Source: Pseudomonadota bacterium
Lineage (GTDB): Bacteria; Pseudomonadota; Gammaproteobacteria; Xanthomonadales; Xanthomonadaceae
Direction: 5' to 3'
Assembly: GCA_018242445.1 (NCBI GenBank)
Contig: JAFEBW010000007.1
Coordinates: forward strand, 1 to 64,000
Length of the DNA: 64,000 bases
Shown here: positions 17,558 through 29,265 of the stretch, one piece after another
How the letters are laid out: each line of letters begins with the position of its first letter
Numbering within the stretch: the first letter of the stretch is position 1
Notes under the pieces: model-generated
Database searches by the model: none
Told to the model about the DNA's origin: nothing
The model's input: the letters and a program-made list of their open reading frames with translations, nothing else
Made by a program: the position numbers and the translations under genes

Positions 17558-20200
17558 ATGGACGAAAATCAAGACGAAACTCCATTGCAACGCAGCGTGG
17601 AGAGCCTCAGGCTGAGCGCGCAAGCCCTCGACGTCGCATTCCTGGTAGGCGATTGCGATTGGCGCAGCGTGCTTTATTCCAATCCTGCCTACGAAAAAAT
17701 CTTCGGGCGAACGGGCGAGGCCTTGCAGGCCGATCCGGACGACTGGCTGGCCGCGATCCTCGACGAGGAGCGGGAAACGGTGCGCGCCTACCTGCACCGT
17801 GCGCAAGAGGGTGTCGGTGCAGCGCTGCAATTCCGCATCCGGCACCCGCGATCCGGCATCCGCTGGATCCATTGGCACAACCTTGCGTTGCGTGGGCCAG
17901 ATGGGCGCGCGTTCGCGATCCTCGGGGTCGGCGAGGACGTCACCGCCTGCAAGACCGCGACAGCCGTGAACGACGAGCAACGCCAGTTGCTCGACAGCGT
18001 CATCGTCTCGGCGATGGATGCGATCCTCTCGGTGGATGCCGACCAGCGCATCGTGCTGGCCAACCCGGCCGCCGAAAAGATGTTCGGTTACGGTGAAGGC
18101 GAATTGCTCGGACTCTCCCTGGGCGACTTGATCCCTTCGCGCTTTCGCATCGCGCATGGGCGGCAGGTCGCCGATTTCAGCCATACCGGCGCCACCCATC
18201 GGTACATGGGGCACATGTCGGTCGTGTACGGCCAGCGCCGGGATGGCAAGGAATTCCCCCTGGAAGCGTCGATCTCGCGCAACGAATCCTCCGGGAATAC
18301 CCGTTGCACGGCCATCTTGCGCGACATCACCGAGCGCCTGCGCGCACGCCAGAGGATCGAGCGGCTCAACAAGCTGTATGCGGTGCTCAGCGCGGTGAAT
18401 GGATTGATCGTGCGCACCCCCGGGCGCGAGGAATTGTTCCAGCAGGCCTGCAATATCCTGCTGGATGTCGGCCACTATCGGATGGCCTGGATCGGCAGGG
18501 TGGATGCCAGGAGCAATCGCATCGAACCGATGGCCAGCGCGGGTGCGGAAGAGGCGTTCATCGAAGCGATCCAGTACGCCTATCCGCTGCAAGCGCCTGC
18601 AGGTCGCGCCGAGACCATGGCTGCGCGGGCGGTACGCTTGGGCACGGTGCAGGTTGCCAACGATCTGCGCCTTGCTCCCGATGTATACGATGCGCAGGAT
18701 TGCCTTGATCGAGGACTGATGGCCAAGGCGGTACTGCCCTTGCGCGTCGCGGGCGAGACCAGCCTCCTGTTGGCCTTGTATGCGGGAGAACCCGAGCATT
18801 TCGATGAGGAGGAACAACGCCTGCTCGGTGGCCTGGCCAACGATCTCGGGCATGCGATCGAGGTCATCGACAAGGCCGAACGGCTGGACTACTTGTCGCG
18901 TTTCGACCCGGTGACCGGGCTGGCCAGCCAGCGGCTGTGGAGTGAGCGCCTGCAGGCGCGGCTGTCGGTGTTGCCTGCCGACGAGCCGCTGAGAGTGGCG
19001 GTATTCGCCTTGAATATCGAAAACTTCCGTGCCGTCAATCAAGCGCTGGGGCGGGAAGGAGGGGACGAGTTGCTGCGCCAGATTGCCCAGCGCCTGCGCC
19101 CTTACGATCTTCCCGAGACGGGGCGCTTTGCCCGCATAGGCGCCGACCAGTTCGCGATCTTCGCCATGAACATGGGCCCGCCGGCGCAGGTGGTGCACTA
19201 CCTCAGCCAGCGCCTCGGCGAGACCTTCCACGAGCCCTTCCGGATCGACGGCACCGACGTGCGCGTGGCCGCCAAGGCGGGCATCGCCATGCACCCCGAC
19301 GACGGCACCGACGCGGAGGCCTTGCTGCGCAATGCCGAGGCCGCGCTCAAGGCCGCCAAGCTCGGCGGCCACCGTTATGCGTTCTTCACTCCGGCGATGG
19401 CCGCGCAGGCCAGCAAGCGGCTGGCGATGGAAGGGCGCTTGCGGCAGGCCATCGAGCAGGAGGAATTCGTCCTGCACTACCAGCCCAAGGTCAGCCTCGA
19501 TGGCTATCGCCTGCTGGGCAGCGAGGCGCTGATCCGCTGGAACGACCCGAACAGCGGGCTGGTGCCGCCGGGCCTGTTCATTCCGATCCTGGAGGAAACC
19601 GGCTTGATCCACGAAGTCGGACGCTGGGCGATGCGCAAGGCCATCGAGCAATATCTGGCCTGGCGCGACGCCGGCCTGCCGGCGGTGCGCATCGCGGTCA
19701 ACGTCTCGCCCTTGCAACTGCGCACGGACGGCTTCGCAGAGGAAGTCGCGGCGGCCCTCTCCATCGATGCGCGCGCGCCCGAAGCGATCGAACTGGAGAT
19801 CACCGAGAGCGTGATCATGGGCGACGTGAAGCAGAACGTGCAGCGCCTGCACACGATCCGCGCGCTGGGCACGCCGGTGGCGATCGACGATTTCGGCACC
19901 GGGTTTTCCTCGTTGAGCTATTTGGCGAGGCTGCCGGTGGACACGCTCAAGATCGATCGCGCCTTCATCAACGACATGATCACCGGGCCGGACGGCATGG
20001 CGCTGGTCTCGACCATCATCAACCTCGGCCATTCGCTGCGGCTGAGCGTGGTGGCCGAGGGCGTGGAGACCGAGGAGCAGGCACGCCTGCTGCGCTTGCT
20101 GCGCTGCGAGCAGATGCAGGGTTTCCTGTACAGCAAGCCGGTGCCGGCCGAGGTTTTCGCCGAGCGCTTCCTCGGGGCGGCGCCGGTGGCGGCGGCCTGA
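17558..20200 (+). CDS. PAS-PAS-GAF-GGDEF-EAL cyclic-di-GMP phosphodiesterase
   Basis: An 880-residue soluble sensor. PAS at about 15-130 and PAS at about 145-260, GAF at about 270-440, a GGDEF-like domain at about 460-600 and EAL at about 625-875. The GGDEF signature reads GADQF (529-533), so it should not make c-di-GMP. The EAL domain is intact: EALIRW near 655, ELEITES, DDFGTGFSS, KIDRAFI, VVAEGVE and the QGFLYSKP end. It should hydrolyse c-di-GMP, with the dead GGDEF domain perhaps a GTP sensor. No membrane segment is visible, so inputs are cytosolic. GGAGGGG lies 7 bases before the ATG at 17558. Confidence 0.93.
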   Translation: MDENQDETPLQRSVESLRLSAQALDVAFLVGDCDWRSVLYSNPAYEKIFGRTGEALQADPDDWLAAILDEERETVRAYLHRAQEGVGAALQFRIRHPRSGIRWIHWHNLALRGPDGRAFAILGVGEDVTACKTATAVNDEQRQLLDSVIVSAMDAILSVDADQRIVLANPAAEKMFGYGEGELLGLSLGDLIPSRFRIAHGRQVADFSHTGATHRYMGHMSVVYGQRRDGKEFPLEASISRNESSGNTRCTAILRDITERLRARQRIERLNKLYAVLSAVNGLIVRTPGREELFQQACNILLDVGHYRMAWIGRVDARSNRIEPMASAGAEEAFIEAIQYAYPLQAPAGRAETMAARAVRLGTVQVANDLRLAPDVYDAQDCLDRGLMAKAVLPLRVAGETSLLLALYAGEPEHFDEEEQRLLGGLANDLGHAIEVIDKAERLDYLSRFDPVTGLASQRLWSERLQARLSVLPADEPLRVAVFALNIENFRAVNQALGREGGDELLRQIAQRLRPYDLPETGRFARIGADQFAIFAMNMGPPAQVVHYLSQRLGETFHEPFRIDGTDVRVAAKAGIAMHPDDGTDAEALLRNAEAALKAAKLGGHRYAFFTPAMAAQASKRLAMEGRLRQAIEQEEFVLHYQPKVSLDGYRLLGSEALIRWNDPNSGLVPPGLFIPILEETGLIHEVGRWAMRKAIEQYLAWRDAGLPAVRIAVNVSPLQLRTDGFAEEVAAALSIDARAPEAIELEITESVIMGDVKQNVQRLHTIRALGTPVAIDDFGTGFSSLSYLARLPVDTLKIDRAFINDMITGPDGMALVSTIINLGHSLRLSVVAEGVETEEQARLLRLLRCEQMQGFLYSKPVPAEVFAERFLGAAPVAAA

Positions 20201-20212
20201 GACGCGCAGCAC

Positions 20213-20297
20213 GTAGCCCGGATGCAGCGAAGCGCGATCCGGGGTCAACATGCATGTCGATCCCGGGTTGCGTCTTGCGGTTCGCATCCGGGCTGCG
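20213..20297. repeat. REP-like inverted pair between convergent genes
   Basis: TAGCCCGGATGCAGCGAAGC at 20214-20233 recurs in inverted form near 20260-20297 (its other arm reads CATCCGGGCTGCG). The pair forms a BIME-like unit in the gap between the phosphodiesterase and uvrD, which converge here. Repeats of this type are dispersed in many proteobacteria and are mobilised by RAYT transposases; one such gene is at 58439. It may also act as a bidirectional terminator. Confidence 0.65.
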
Positions 20298-20300
20298 CCC

Positions 20301-22481
20301 TCACGCCACCTGCAAATTCGCGTACGCCGCCACCAGCCACTTGCTGCCGGCCTCCTCGAAGTTGACCTGCACGCGCGCGTGCGCGCCCGCGCCTTCGGTG
20401 TCCATGACCACGCCCAGCCCGAAGCTGGGATGGCGCACGCGCTGACCGAGGCGGATGCCCGGGGCGGTCGGCTCCGGCGCGACCGGCGTGCGTGCGCTGC
20501 CATGAACGGGGCGGCTGACCTGGATTTTCGGGCGCACCTCGCGCAGCAGCGCGGGCGGCATCTCGCGCAGGAATCGCGATGGCTGCCCGTAGTGGTCCTG
20601 CCCGTGCATCCGGCGCACTTCGGCATAGCTGGCAATCAGCTTGCGCTGCGCGCGGGTGATGCCGACGTAGGCCAGGCGCCGCTCTTCGGCCAGACGCGCG
20701 GGGTCTTCCAGCGAGCGCGCCGAGGGGAACAGGCCTTCCTCCATGCCGACGAGAAACACCAGCGGAAACTCCAGCCCCTTGGCGCTGTGCAGGGTCATCA
20801 TCTGCACCGCGTCCTCGCCGGCCTGCGCCTGGCCTTCGCCGGCTTCCAGCGACGCGTAGGCGAGGAAGGCGACCAGCTCGGACATCGGCGCGTCGGGGTC
20901 GCCGCCGTCCTCATGCGCCACGAAACGCGAGGCGACCGAGACCAGTTCGTCGAGGTTCTCCACCCGCGAGTCGATCGCGCCATGCGACTGGCTGGCGTGG
21001 TGCTGGCGCAGGCCGGTGCGCGCCAGCACTGCATCCACCTGCTCGTGCAGCGGCCGATCGCGCAAATCCAGGGCCAGCGCGTCGAGCATGTCGATGAAGC
21101 CGCGCAACGCGTTGCGCGAACGCGCGGCCAGCGCGGTCGCCGCGCTCGCCAGTTTCGCCGCTTCCCACAGCGCCACGTTGCGCGCGCGCGCGAGCGTGCG
21201 CAGTTCGTCGAGCGTGCGCCCGCCGATGCCGCGGGCAGGCGTGTTGACCGCGCGTTCGAAGGCGGCATCGTCAGCGCGGTTGGCGACCAGCCGCAGATAG
21301 GCCAGGGTGTCCTTGATCTCGGCGCGCTCGAAAAAGCGCACGCCGCCGTACACGCGGTAGGCGATGCCATCGAGCGCGAGTTGTTCCTCGAACACGCGCG
21401 ATTGCGCGTTGCTGCGGTACAGGATCGCCACGTCCGCCCAGCGCCCGCCCTCGCGCTCCCAGCGGCGGATGCGCTCGACCACGAAACGCGCCTCGTCGAT
21501 CTCGTTCCACGCCGCGTACAGATCCACCGGGTCGCCATCGCCGCTGTCGGTCCACAGGCGTTTGCCGAGGCGGTCTTCGTTGTGGCCGATCACCGCATTG
21601 GCCGCGCCCAGGATGGTCGCCGTGGAGCGGTAGTTTTGTTCGAGGCGGATCGTGGCTGCACCGGGAAAGTCGCGCAGAAAGCGCTGCATGTTCTCGACCT
21701 TGGCGCCGCGCCAGCCGTAGATCGACTGGTCGTCGTCGCCGACCGCGAACACCTGCCCGCCGTCGCCGGCGAGCAGGCGCACGAAGGCGTACTGGATGGC
21801 GTTGGTGTCCTGGAACTCGTCCACCAGCAGGTGGCCGAAACGCTGGCGATAGTGGGCGAGCAGGGCCGGATGGTGCAGCCACAGTTCGTGCGCGCGCAGC
21901 AGGATCTCGGCGAAGTCCACCAGCCCGGCGAGATCGCAGCGGTTCTGGTACGCCTCGTACACGCGCAGGAGGGTTTGCGCGTGGAAATCGCCGCCGGCCG
22001 GCTGGATGTGCTGCGCGCGCCGGCCTTCGTCCTTCTGCGCGTTGATCCACCACGCGATCTGCCGCGGGGTGAAGTGGGTGTCGTCGATCTCGAGTTCGCC
22101 GGCGATGCGCTTGACCATGCGCAACTGGTCGTCGGCATCGAGCACCTGGAAGGCCTCCGGCAGCTTCGCTTCCTGCCAATGCAGGCGCAGCAGGCGGTGG
22201 GCGAGGCCGTGGAAGGTGCCGATCCACATGCCGCGCGTGCCCGCAGACATGAATGCACCGGCACGCGCGCGCATCTCGCCGGCGGCCTTGTTGGTGAAGG
22301 TCACCGCGAGGATGCCGTGCGCCGGCACGCCGAACACCTCGTGCAGCCAGGCGATGCGGTGGATCAGCACGCGCGTCTTGCCCGAGCCGGCGCCGGCGAG
22401 GATCAAATGGTGGCCGGGCGGGGCGCTGACGGCCTGCCGCTGCGCCGGGTTAAGGCCATCGAGCAAATGCGAGACATCCAT
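20301..22481 (-). CDS. uvrD: DNA helicase II (UvrD)
   Basis: A 726-residue superfamily 1A helicase of normal length. Motif Q and Walker A read LNPAQRQAV and GAGSGKT, motif II is VDEFQDTN, and others include GDDDQSIYGWRG, LEQNYRST, TLHSAKGLEFP, GMEEGLFP and VGITRA. The C-terminal tail ends VAAYANLQVA, as in UvrD rather than Rep or PcrA. It unwinds DNA 3' to 5' in nucleotide-excision and mismatch repair. The ATG at 22481 begins at the canonical MDVSHLLDGLNPAQ; the frame continues upstream without homology. It is divergent from the histidine kinase. Confidence 0.93.
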   Translation of the reverse strand: MDVSHLLDGLNPAQRQAVSAPPGHHLILAGAGSGKTRVLIHRIAWLHEVFGVPAHGILAVTFTNKAAGEMRARAGAFMSAGTRGMWIGTFHGLAHRLLRLHWQEAKLPEAFQVLDADDQLRMVKRIAGELEIDDTHFTPRQIAWWINAQKDEGRRAQHIQPAGGDFHAQTLLRVYEAYQNRCDLAGLVDFAEILLRAHELWLHHPALLAHYRQRFGHLLVDEFQDTNAIQYAFVRLLAGDGGQVFAVGDDDQSIYGWRGAKVENMQRFLRDFPGAATIRLEQNYRSTATILGAANAVIGHNEDRLGKRLWTDSGDGDPVDLYAAWNEIDEARFVVERIRRWEREGGRWADVAILYRSNAQSRVFEEQLALDGIAYRVYGGVRFFERAEIKDTLAYLRLVANRADDAAFERAVNTPARGIGGRTLDELRTLARARNVALWEAAKLASAATALAARSRNALRGFIDMLDALALDLRDRPLHEQVDAVLARTGLRQHHASQSHGAIDSRVENLDELVSVASRFVAHEDGGDPDAPMSELVAFLAYASLEAGEGQAQAGEDAVQMMTLHSAKGLEFPLVFLVGMEEGLFPSARSLEDPARLAEERRLAYVGITRAQRKLIASYAEVRRMHGQDHYGQPSRFLREMPPALLREVRPKIQVSRPVHGSARTPVAPEPTAPGIRLGQRVRHPSFGLGVVMDTEGAGAHARVQVNFEEAGSKWLVAAYANLQVA

Positions 22482-22560
22482 CCGCGCATGGTACGCGAGC
22501 GCCTGCGGCTTCGCGCCTCGCACGGCGCGATCCGGGCGCAGGCGCGATCCGCAACGGCGG

Positions 22561-22566
22561 TATGAT
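22561..22566 (+). promoter_or_regulatory. -10-like hexamer before the double-GAF kinase
   Basis: TATGAT lies 40 bases upstream of the ATG at 22607, with no clear -35 at 16-18 bases. It overlaps an alternative in-frame start (ATG at 22562), so if it is the -10 box the translation start must be the downstream ATG. Assigned by pattern only. Confidence 0.35.
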
Positions 22567-22606
22567 GGAAGCCGTACGGACCAGGTCGCGGAGGGCGACA
22601 CCGGCG

Positions 22607-25003
<2,397 letters not shown>

Positions 25004-25174
25004 CGGCTTCCAACGGCTGGCGCAGGGTTCGGTTGCGAAAGGAAACCATCGCGCACTGCATGATGAGCCGATCCTGCGCGCGCAAAAGCCGCAGAAACCT
25101 TTGTCGTTGAAAGCATGCCCTGCGCCGCATCGATTCGGCTACGCTTACGGTTCTTCTGACACACGAAAACGCGC

Positions 25175-26395
25175 ATGACCGCCACGCCCCTTGCCACCCG
25201 CGAACGCCTGCGCGAGGTGCGTTACGAAATCCGCGGCGAGCTGGCGCGCCGCGCGCGCGAGCTGGAAGCGCGCGGCCACCAGCTCATCAAGCTCAACATC
25301 GGCAACCCCGGCGCGTTCGGTTTCCGCGCGCCCGAGCACATGCAGCAGGCGATCGCCGCGCACTTGCCGCAAAGCGACGCCTACACCCAGCAGCAGGGCC
25401 TGCCGGCGGCGCGCGAGGCGCTGGCCGCACATTACTCGCGGCGCGACGGCGAGGCGATCCTGCCCGAGCAGGTGTTCATCGGCAACGGCGTGAGCGAGTT
25501 GATCGACATCGCCCTGCGCGCCCTGCTCAACCCCGGCGACGAGGTGTTGTTGCCCAGCCCGGATTACCCGTTGTGGAGCGCGGCGACCATCCTCAACGAT
25601 GGCCGCCCGGTGTACTACGACTGCCGCGCCGAGAGCGGCTACCTGCCCGACACGGAGCAGATCGAAGCACTCATCACCCCGCGCACGCGCGCGCTGGTGG
25701 TCATCAACCCGAACAACCCGACCGGCGCGAGCTATCCGCGCGAGCTGCTGGAGCGGCTGGTGATGATCGCCGCCAAACACCAGTTGCTGCTGCTGGCCGA
25801 CGAGATCTACGAGGGCATCGTCTACGACGGCGCGACGTTCACGCCGCTGGGCTCGCTGGCCGGCGACGTGCCCTGCCTGAGCTTCGGCGGCCTGTCCAAA
25901 CTGCACCGCGCCTGCGGCTGGCGGGTCGGCTGGGGCGTGCTCGGCGGCGACCTGTGGCGGCTGGGCGATTACCTGCATTCGCTCGACCTGCTCAGCGCGC
26001 TGCGCCTGTGCGCGAACGTGCCGGGGCAGTGGGCGATCCCCGCCGCGCTCGACGGCCCGGCGACGATCCGCCCGCTGTGTTCGCCCGGCGGGCGGCTGTA
26101 CGAAACCCGCCGCGCGGTGCTGGAAAGCTGCGAGGCCAGCCCCTACCTCGACCTCGTCGCGCCGCAGGCCGCGCTGTACGCCTTCCCCGCGTTCCGCCGC
26201 GAGCTGCTGCCGCACCTGGACGACCATCGCTTCGCGCTGGAGCTGCTGGAAAACGAACACGTGCTGATCGTGCCCGGCTCGAGCTTCAACACCCGCCAGC
26301 GCAACCACTTCCGCATCACCCTGCTGCCCGAGGCCGGCACCATGCGCGAGGTGTTCGCGCGCATCGAGCGCGCGCTGGCGCGGCATGCGGGGTAG
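25175..26395 (+). CDS. alaA: Alanine aminotransferase (AlaA type)
   Basis: A 406-residue fold-type I PLP aminotransferase. The N-terminus contains RYEIRGEL and KLNIGNPGAFGF, characteristic of AlaA (YfbQ). PLP contacts include NPNNPTG, DEIYEGIVYDG and the Schiff-base Lys in FGGLSKLHRACGWRVGW; the C-terminal substrate Arg is in HFRITLLP. It interconverts pyruvate/glutamate and alanine/2-oxoglutarate and is a main alanine-making enzyme. The SGNH gene starts inside its last 11 bases. Confidence 0.88.
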   Translation: MTATPLATRERLREVRYEIRGELARRARELEARGHQLIKLNIGNPGAFGFRAPEHMQQAIAAHLPQSDAYTQQQGLPAAREALAAHYSRRDGEAILPEQVFIGNGVSELIDIALRALLNPGDEVLLPSPDYPLWSAATILNDGRPVYYDCRAESGYLPDTEQIEALITPRTRALVVINPNNPTGASYPRELLERLVMIAAKHQLLLLADEIYEGIVYDGATFTPLGSLAGDVPCLSFGGLSKLHRACGWRVGWGVLGGDLWRLGDYLHSLDLLSALRLCANVPGQWAIPAALDGPATIRPLCSPGGRLYETRRAVLESCEASPYLDLVAPQAALYAFPAFRRELLPHLDDHRFALELLENEHVLIVPGSSFNTRQRNHFRITLLPEAGTMREVFARIERALARHAG

Positions 26396-27122
26396 GCGCG
26401 CAGCGGCATGGGTCGCGCTCGCCGGCAGCGCGCTCATCGCCGCCTGCGGCGCCACACCCGCGACGCCAACGGCAACGATCACGAAGGAAGCTCACGGCAT
26501 GCACGGGTTTCTCGCACTGGGCGATTCGTACACCATCGGCGAAGCGGTGGATGCGCGCGCGCGCTGGCCGGCGCAACTGGCCGCGCGCCTGCGTGCCGCC
26601 GGCATCGCCATCGACGACCCGCAGATCGTCGCCACCACCGGCTGGACCACCGACGAGCTGGCCGCGGCGATGGATCGCACGAGCTTCGCACCGCCCTACG
26701 CCCTCGTCAGCCTGCTGATCGGCGTCAACAACCAATATCGCGGACGTGATGTGCATGCATACACGCAGCAATTCGACGCCCTGCTCGTGCACGCGATCCA
26801 TCTGGCTGGCGACGATCCGAAGCGAGTGATCGCATTGTCGATACCCGACTGGGGCGCGACGCCGTTCGGCCGCGCCAGCGGCCGCGATCTGGCGAACGTA
26901 TCGGCGCAGATCGACGCCTTCAATACCGCCGCGCATGCGCGCGTGCAGGCGCGTGGCGCGGCGTGGATCAACATCACGCCGGTCAGCCGCCAGGCCGCAC
27001 TCGATCCGGCGCTGAGCGCGCACGACGGGCTGCATCCGTCCGCCGTGATGTATGCGCGCTGGGTGGACCTTGCGCTGCCGGCGGCGCGGGCTGCGCTGTC
27101 GCGCGCGAACGCGACGCGGTGA
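26385..27122 (+). CDS. SGNH/GDSL-family hydrolase lipoprotein
   Basis: A 245-residue protein. The N-terminus is a lipoprotein signal ending ALIAAC, so the enzyme should be lipid-anchored in the envelope. The SGNH blocks are ALGDSYTIG (nucleophile Ser, block I), a GVNNQYRG block with the oxyanion Asn, and DGLHPS with the catalytic His. The fold suits esterases, lipases and carbohydrate deacetylases; the substrate is unknown. Its ATG overlaps alaA by 11 bases. An internal start at MHGFLALGDS would make a cytosolic form. Confidence 0.8.
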   Translation: MRGRRAAAWVALAGSALIAACGATPATPTATITKEAHGMHGFLALGDSYTIGEAVDARARWPAQLAARLRAAGIAIDDPQIVATTGWTTDELAAAMDRTSFAPPYALVSLLIGVNNQYRGRDVHAYTQQFDALLVHAIHLAGDDPKRVIALSIPDWGATPFGRASGRDLANVSAQIDAFNTAAHARVQARGAAWINITPVSRQAALDPALSAHDGLHPSAVMYARWVDLALPAARAALSRANATR

Positions 27123-27150
27123 ACGATTCGCGGGTTGCGAGCAAACCGCG

Positions 27151-28005
27151 CTACTGCCGCGCGCAGCGCATCGGTGGCGGCAGAGGCATGCCGGGCGTGG
27201 CGCGCCACGGGTTGATGTCGATGCCGCCGCGGCGGGTGAAACGCGCGAGCACCGCCAGCGCTGCGGGACGGCAACGCGCCAGCACGTCCACGAAGATGCG
27301 CTCCACGCATTGCTCGTGGAAGCCGGCGTGGTTGCGGAAGGACACGAGGTAGCGCAGCAAGCCTTCGCGGTCGATGCGCGAGCCGCGGTAACGCACCTGC
27401 ACGCAGGCCCAGTCGGGCTGGCCGGTGACCGGGCAGTTGGAACGGAACAGGTGCGAGACCAGGGTTTCCTCGACGGCTTGCGCACGCGTGTGCAGGTGGC
27501 CGGGGTTCGGCGGGCCGTAGTCGTCGATGGCGATGTCGGCCGCGTCGATGCAATCGCCTACAGGCTCGCGCACCGGCAGTGCGCCGGTGATGGGCAACAG
27601 CTCCACCCCGATTCCTGCGCCCACGGCCGCGGCAACATCGCGCGCGATCGTCGAGCGCAGCAGCGCCGGCGCATCCAGCCGCGCATGCGCGAATGCGTTC
27701 AGATACAGCTTGAGCGATTTGGATTCGACCAGGTTCGGCGAATCGGCGGGTACGCGCAGTTGCGCGATGGCCGCGTGCGGCTTGCCGCGCGCATCCAGCC
27801 ACGACAGCTCGCAAGCCGTCCAGTCGTCGTGGCCGATGAAGGGCAATGCAGCACAATTCAGACCGAGTTCCTCGCGTGCCTGCGCGCGGGCGATCGGGAA
27901 CAGCAGCGCCGGATCGTGACGATCCGGCCAGGCGCTGGGTTTGCCGAGCGGGGAATCTTCGATGCGGCTCATGGTCTGTTCGCTGGCTGGTGCGTCGTGT
28001 TCCAT
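27151..28005 (-). CDS. queF: NADPH-dependent 7-cyano-7-deazaguanine reductase
   Basis: A 284-residue type II (fused tandem) T-fold QueF, the normal length for gammaproteobacteria. The NADPH-site segment is [12 protein letters not shown], and the nucleophilic Cys lies in [12 protein letters not shown]. It reduces preQ0 to preQ1 in queuosine synthesis for tRNA position 34. The ATG at 28005 is preceded by a purine-rich GAGGGAAGG; an in-frame ATG at 27972 is an alternative. It is the last gene of a leftward run after zapE, from which it is separated by 147 bases holding two hairpins. Confidence 0.92.
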   Translation of the reverse strand: MEHDAPASEQTMSRIEDSPLGKPSAWPDRHDPALLFPIARAQAREELGLNCAALPFIGHDDWTACELSWLDARGKPHAAIAQLRVPADSPNLVESKSLKLYLNAFAHARLDAPALLRSTIARDVAAAVGAGIGVELLPITGALPVREPVGDCIDAADIAIDDYGPPNPGHLHTRAQAVEETLVSHLFRSNCPVTGQPDWACVQVRYRGSRIDREGLLRYLVSFRNHAGFHEQCVERIFVDVLARCRPAALAVLARFTRRGGIDINPWRATPGMPLPPPMRCARQ

Positions 28006-28017
28006 CCTTCCCTCACC

Positions 28018-28059
28018 CACCGTGCCTGCGGCACGGTGACCTCTCCCGGAGGGAGAGGT
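28018..28059. repeat. Two adjacent palindromic hairpins
   Basis: CACCGTGCC pairs with GGCACGGTG around TGC (28018-28038), and ACCTCTCCC pairs with GGGAGAGGT around GGA (28039-28059). Each is a perfect 9-bp stem. They lie just upstream of queF in the queF-zapE gap. This kind of unit is common between genes in xanthomonads; either may end or slow transcription from zapE. Confidence 0.55.
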
Positions 28060-28152
28060 ATTTCCACGGCACACCTCGGGTGCGGCGCAAGGTGCACGCA
28101 GTAAAGCCATGTTGCCGACGCATCATGTCGCGGCACAGGGCCTGCATCGGCT

Positions 28153-29265
28153 TCATGGTCGATGTTCCAAGGCAAGGTAATCGGCCGATTGCATCTCGAT
28201 CAAGCGACTTTCGGTGCGCGCGAATTCCGCGGCGTGACGGTGGCCGTGGTACAGGTCGGTGGGCAGGGCGGCCGCGGAGGCGAGCAGGTTGACGTGGCGG
28301 TCGTAGATCTCGTCGATCAGCAGGATGAAGCGCTTGGCGGCGTCCTCGTCCTCGCGCGCGAAACGCGGCACGCCCGACACCAGCACGGTGTGGAAGGCCT
28401 TGGCGATCTCGATGTAGTCGGCCACCGCGCGCGGGCCCTGGCACAGCGCGGCGAAATCGAACCAGACGATGCCGTTGGCGTGCGCGCGCGCGACGATCGG
28501 GCGGTCGTTGACCTCCAGCGTCTCCGGCAGGCGCGTCAGGCCCGCGGCCAGCCGCTCGAAATGCGCCTGCAGGCTGCGCTCGGCGTCGTCATCGGCGGGC
28601 ACCAGCCACGTCGCGGCTTGGCGCAGATGATGCAAGCGATAGTCGTGCGCGCCGTCGAGGCGGACGATGGCGCAATGGCGCTCGATCGCCGCGATCGCCG
28701 GCAGGAACTGGTCGCGTTGCAAGCCGTCCTTGTACAGATCGGACGGGGCGATGTTGGAGGTGGCGACGAGGGTGACGCCGTGCGCGAACAGGCCTTCGAG
28801 CAGATGGCCGAGCAGCATGGCATCGCCGATGTCGGCGACGATGCACTCGTCGAGCACCAGCAGGCGCGTGTGGCTGGCGATGTCGGCGGCGATGGTCTGC
28901 AGCGGGTCGCGGGTGCCTTGCAGGCTGCGCAGGCGCGCGGTCACTTCGGCCATGAAGCGATGGAAATGCAAACGCCGGCGCGATGCCAGCGGCAGGTGCT
29001 CGCACAGCAATTCGGTCAGGAAGGTCTTGCCGCGGCCGACGCTGCCCCACAGGTACAGGCCGCGCACCGGCGCAGGCCGGCGCAGCCGCGCGAGCAGATG
29101 TCCCAGCATGCCCGAGCGCGCGTGCGCGGCGGCGAGCAGGCCGTCGTGGATGCGGTCGAGTTCGGCCAGCGCCGGCTGCTGCGCCGGGTCGGCCTGCCAT
29201 TGCCCAGCGGCCACCCCGCGCGCGTACCAGGCCGAGGGCCGGGTCGCGGCGAACGACTCATCCAT
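28153..29265 (-). CDS. zapE: Cell-division ATPase ZapE (AFG1 family)
   Basis: A 370-residue AAA ATPase of the AFG1/ZapE family. Walker A is GSVGRGKT at about 74-81, Walker B is LLVLDECIVAD, and the sensor region is VATSNIAPSDLYKDGLQRDQF. ZapE binds FtsZ and aids Z-ring constriction under low-oxygen or heat conditions. No mitochondrial-type leader or membrane segment is present. Its ATG overlaps the last 8 bases of the hydrolase gene upstream, so the two are coupled. Confidence 0.9.
   Translation of the reverse strand: MDESFAATRPSAWYARGVAAGQWQADPAQQPALAELDRIHDGLLAAAHARSGMLGHLLARLRRPAPVRGLYLWGSVGRGKTFLTELLCEHLPLASRRRLHFHRFMAEVTARLRSLQGTRDPLQTIAADIASHTRLLVLDECIVADIGDAMLLGHLLEGLFAHGVTLVATSNIAPSDLYKDGLQRDQFLPAIAAIERHCAIVRLDGAHDYRLHHLRQAATWLVPADDDAERSLQAHFERLAAGLTRLPETLEVNDRPIVARAHANGIVWFDFAALCQGPRAVADYIEIAKAFHTVLVSGVPRFAREDEDAAKRFILLIDEIYDRHVNLLASAAALPTDLYHGHRHAAEFARTESRLIEMQSADYLALEHRP

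Noticed and set aside
20250..22565. 771-codon open frame opposite uvrD
   Set aside because: Composition (His/Arg/Gln-rich) is that of a reverse-complement shadow; the helicase motifs are on the minus strand.
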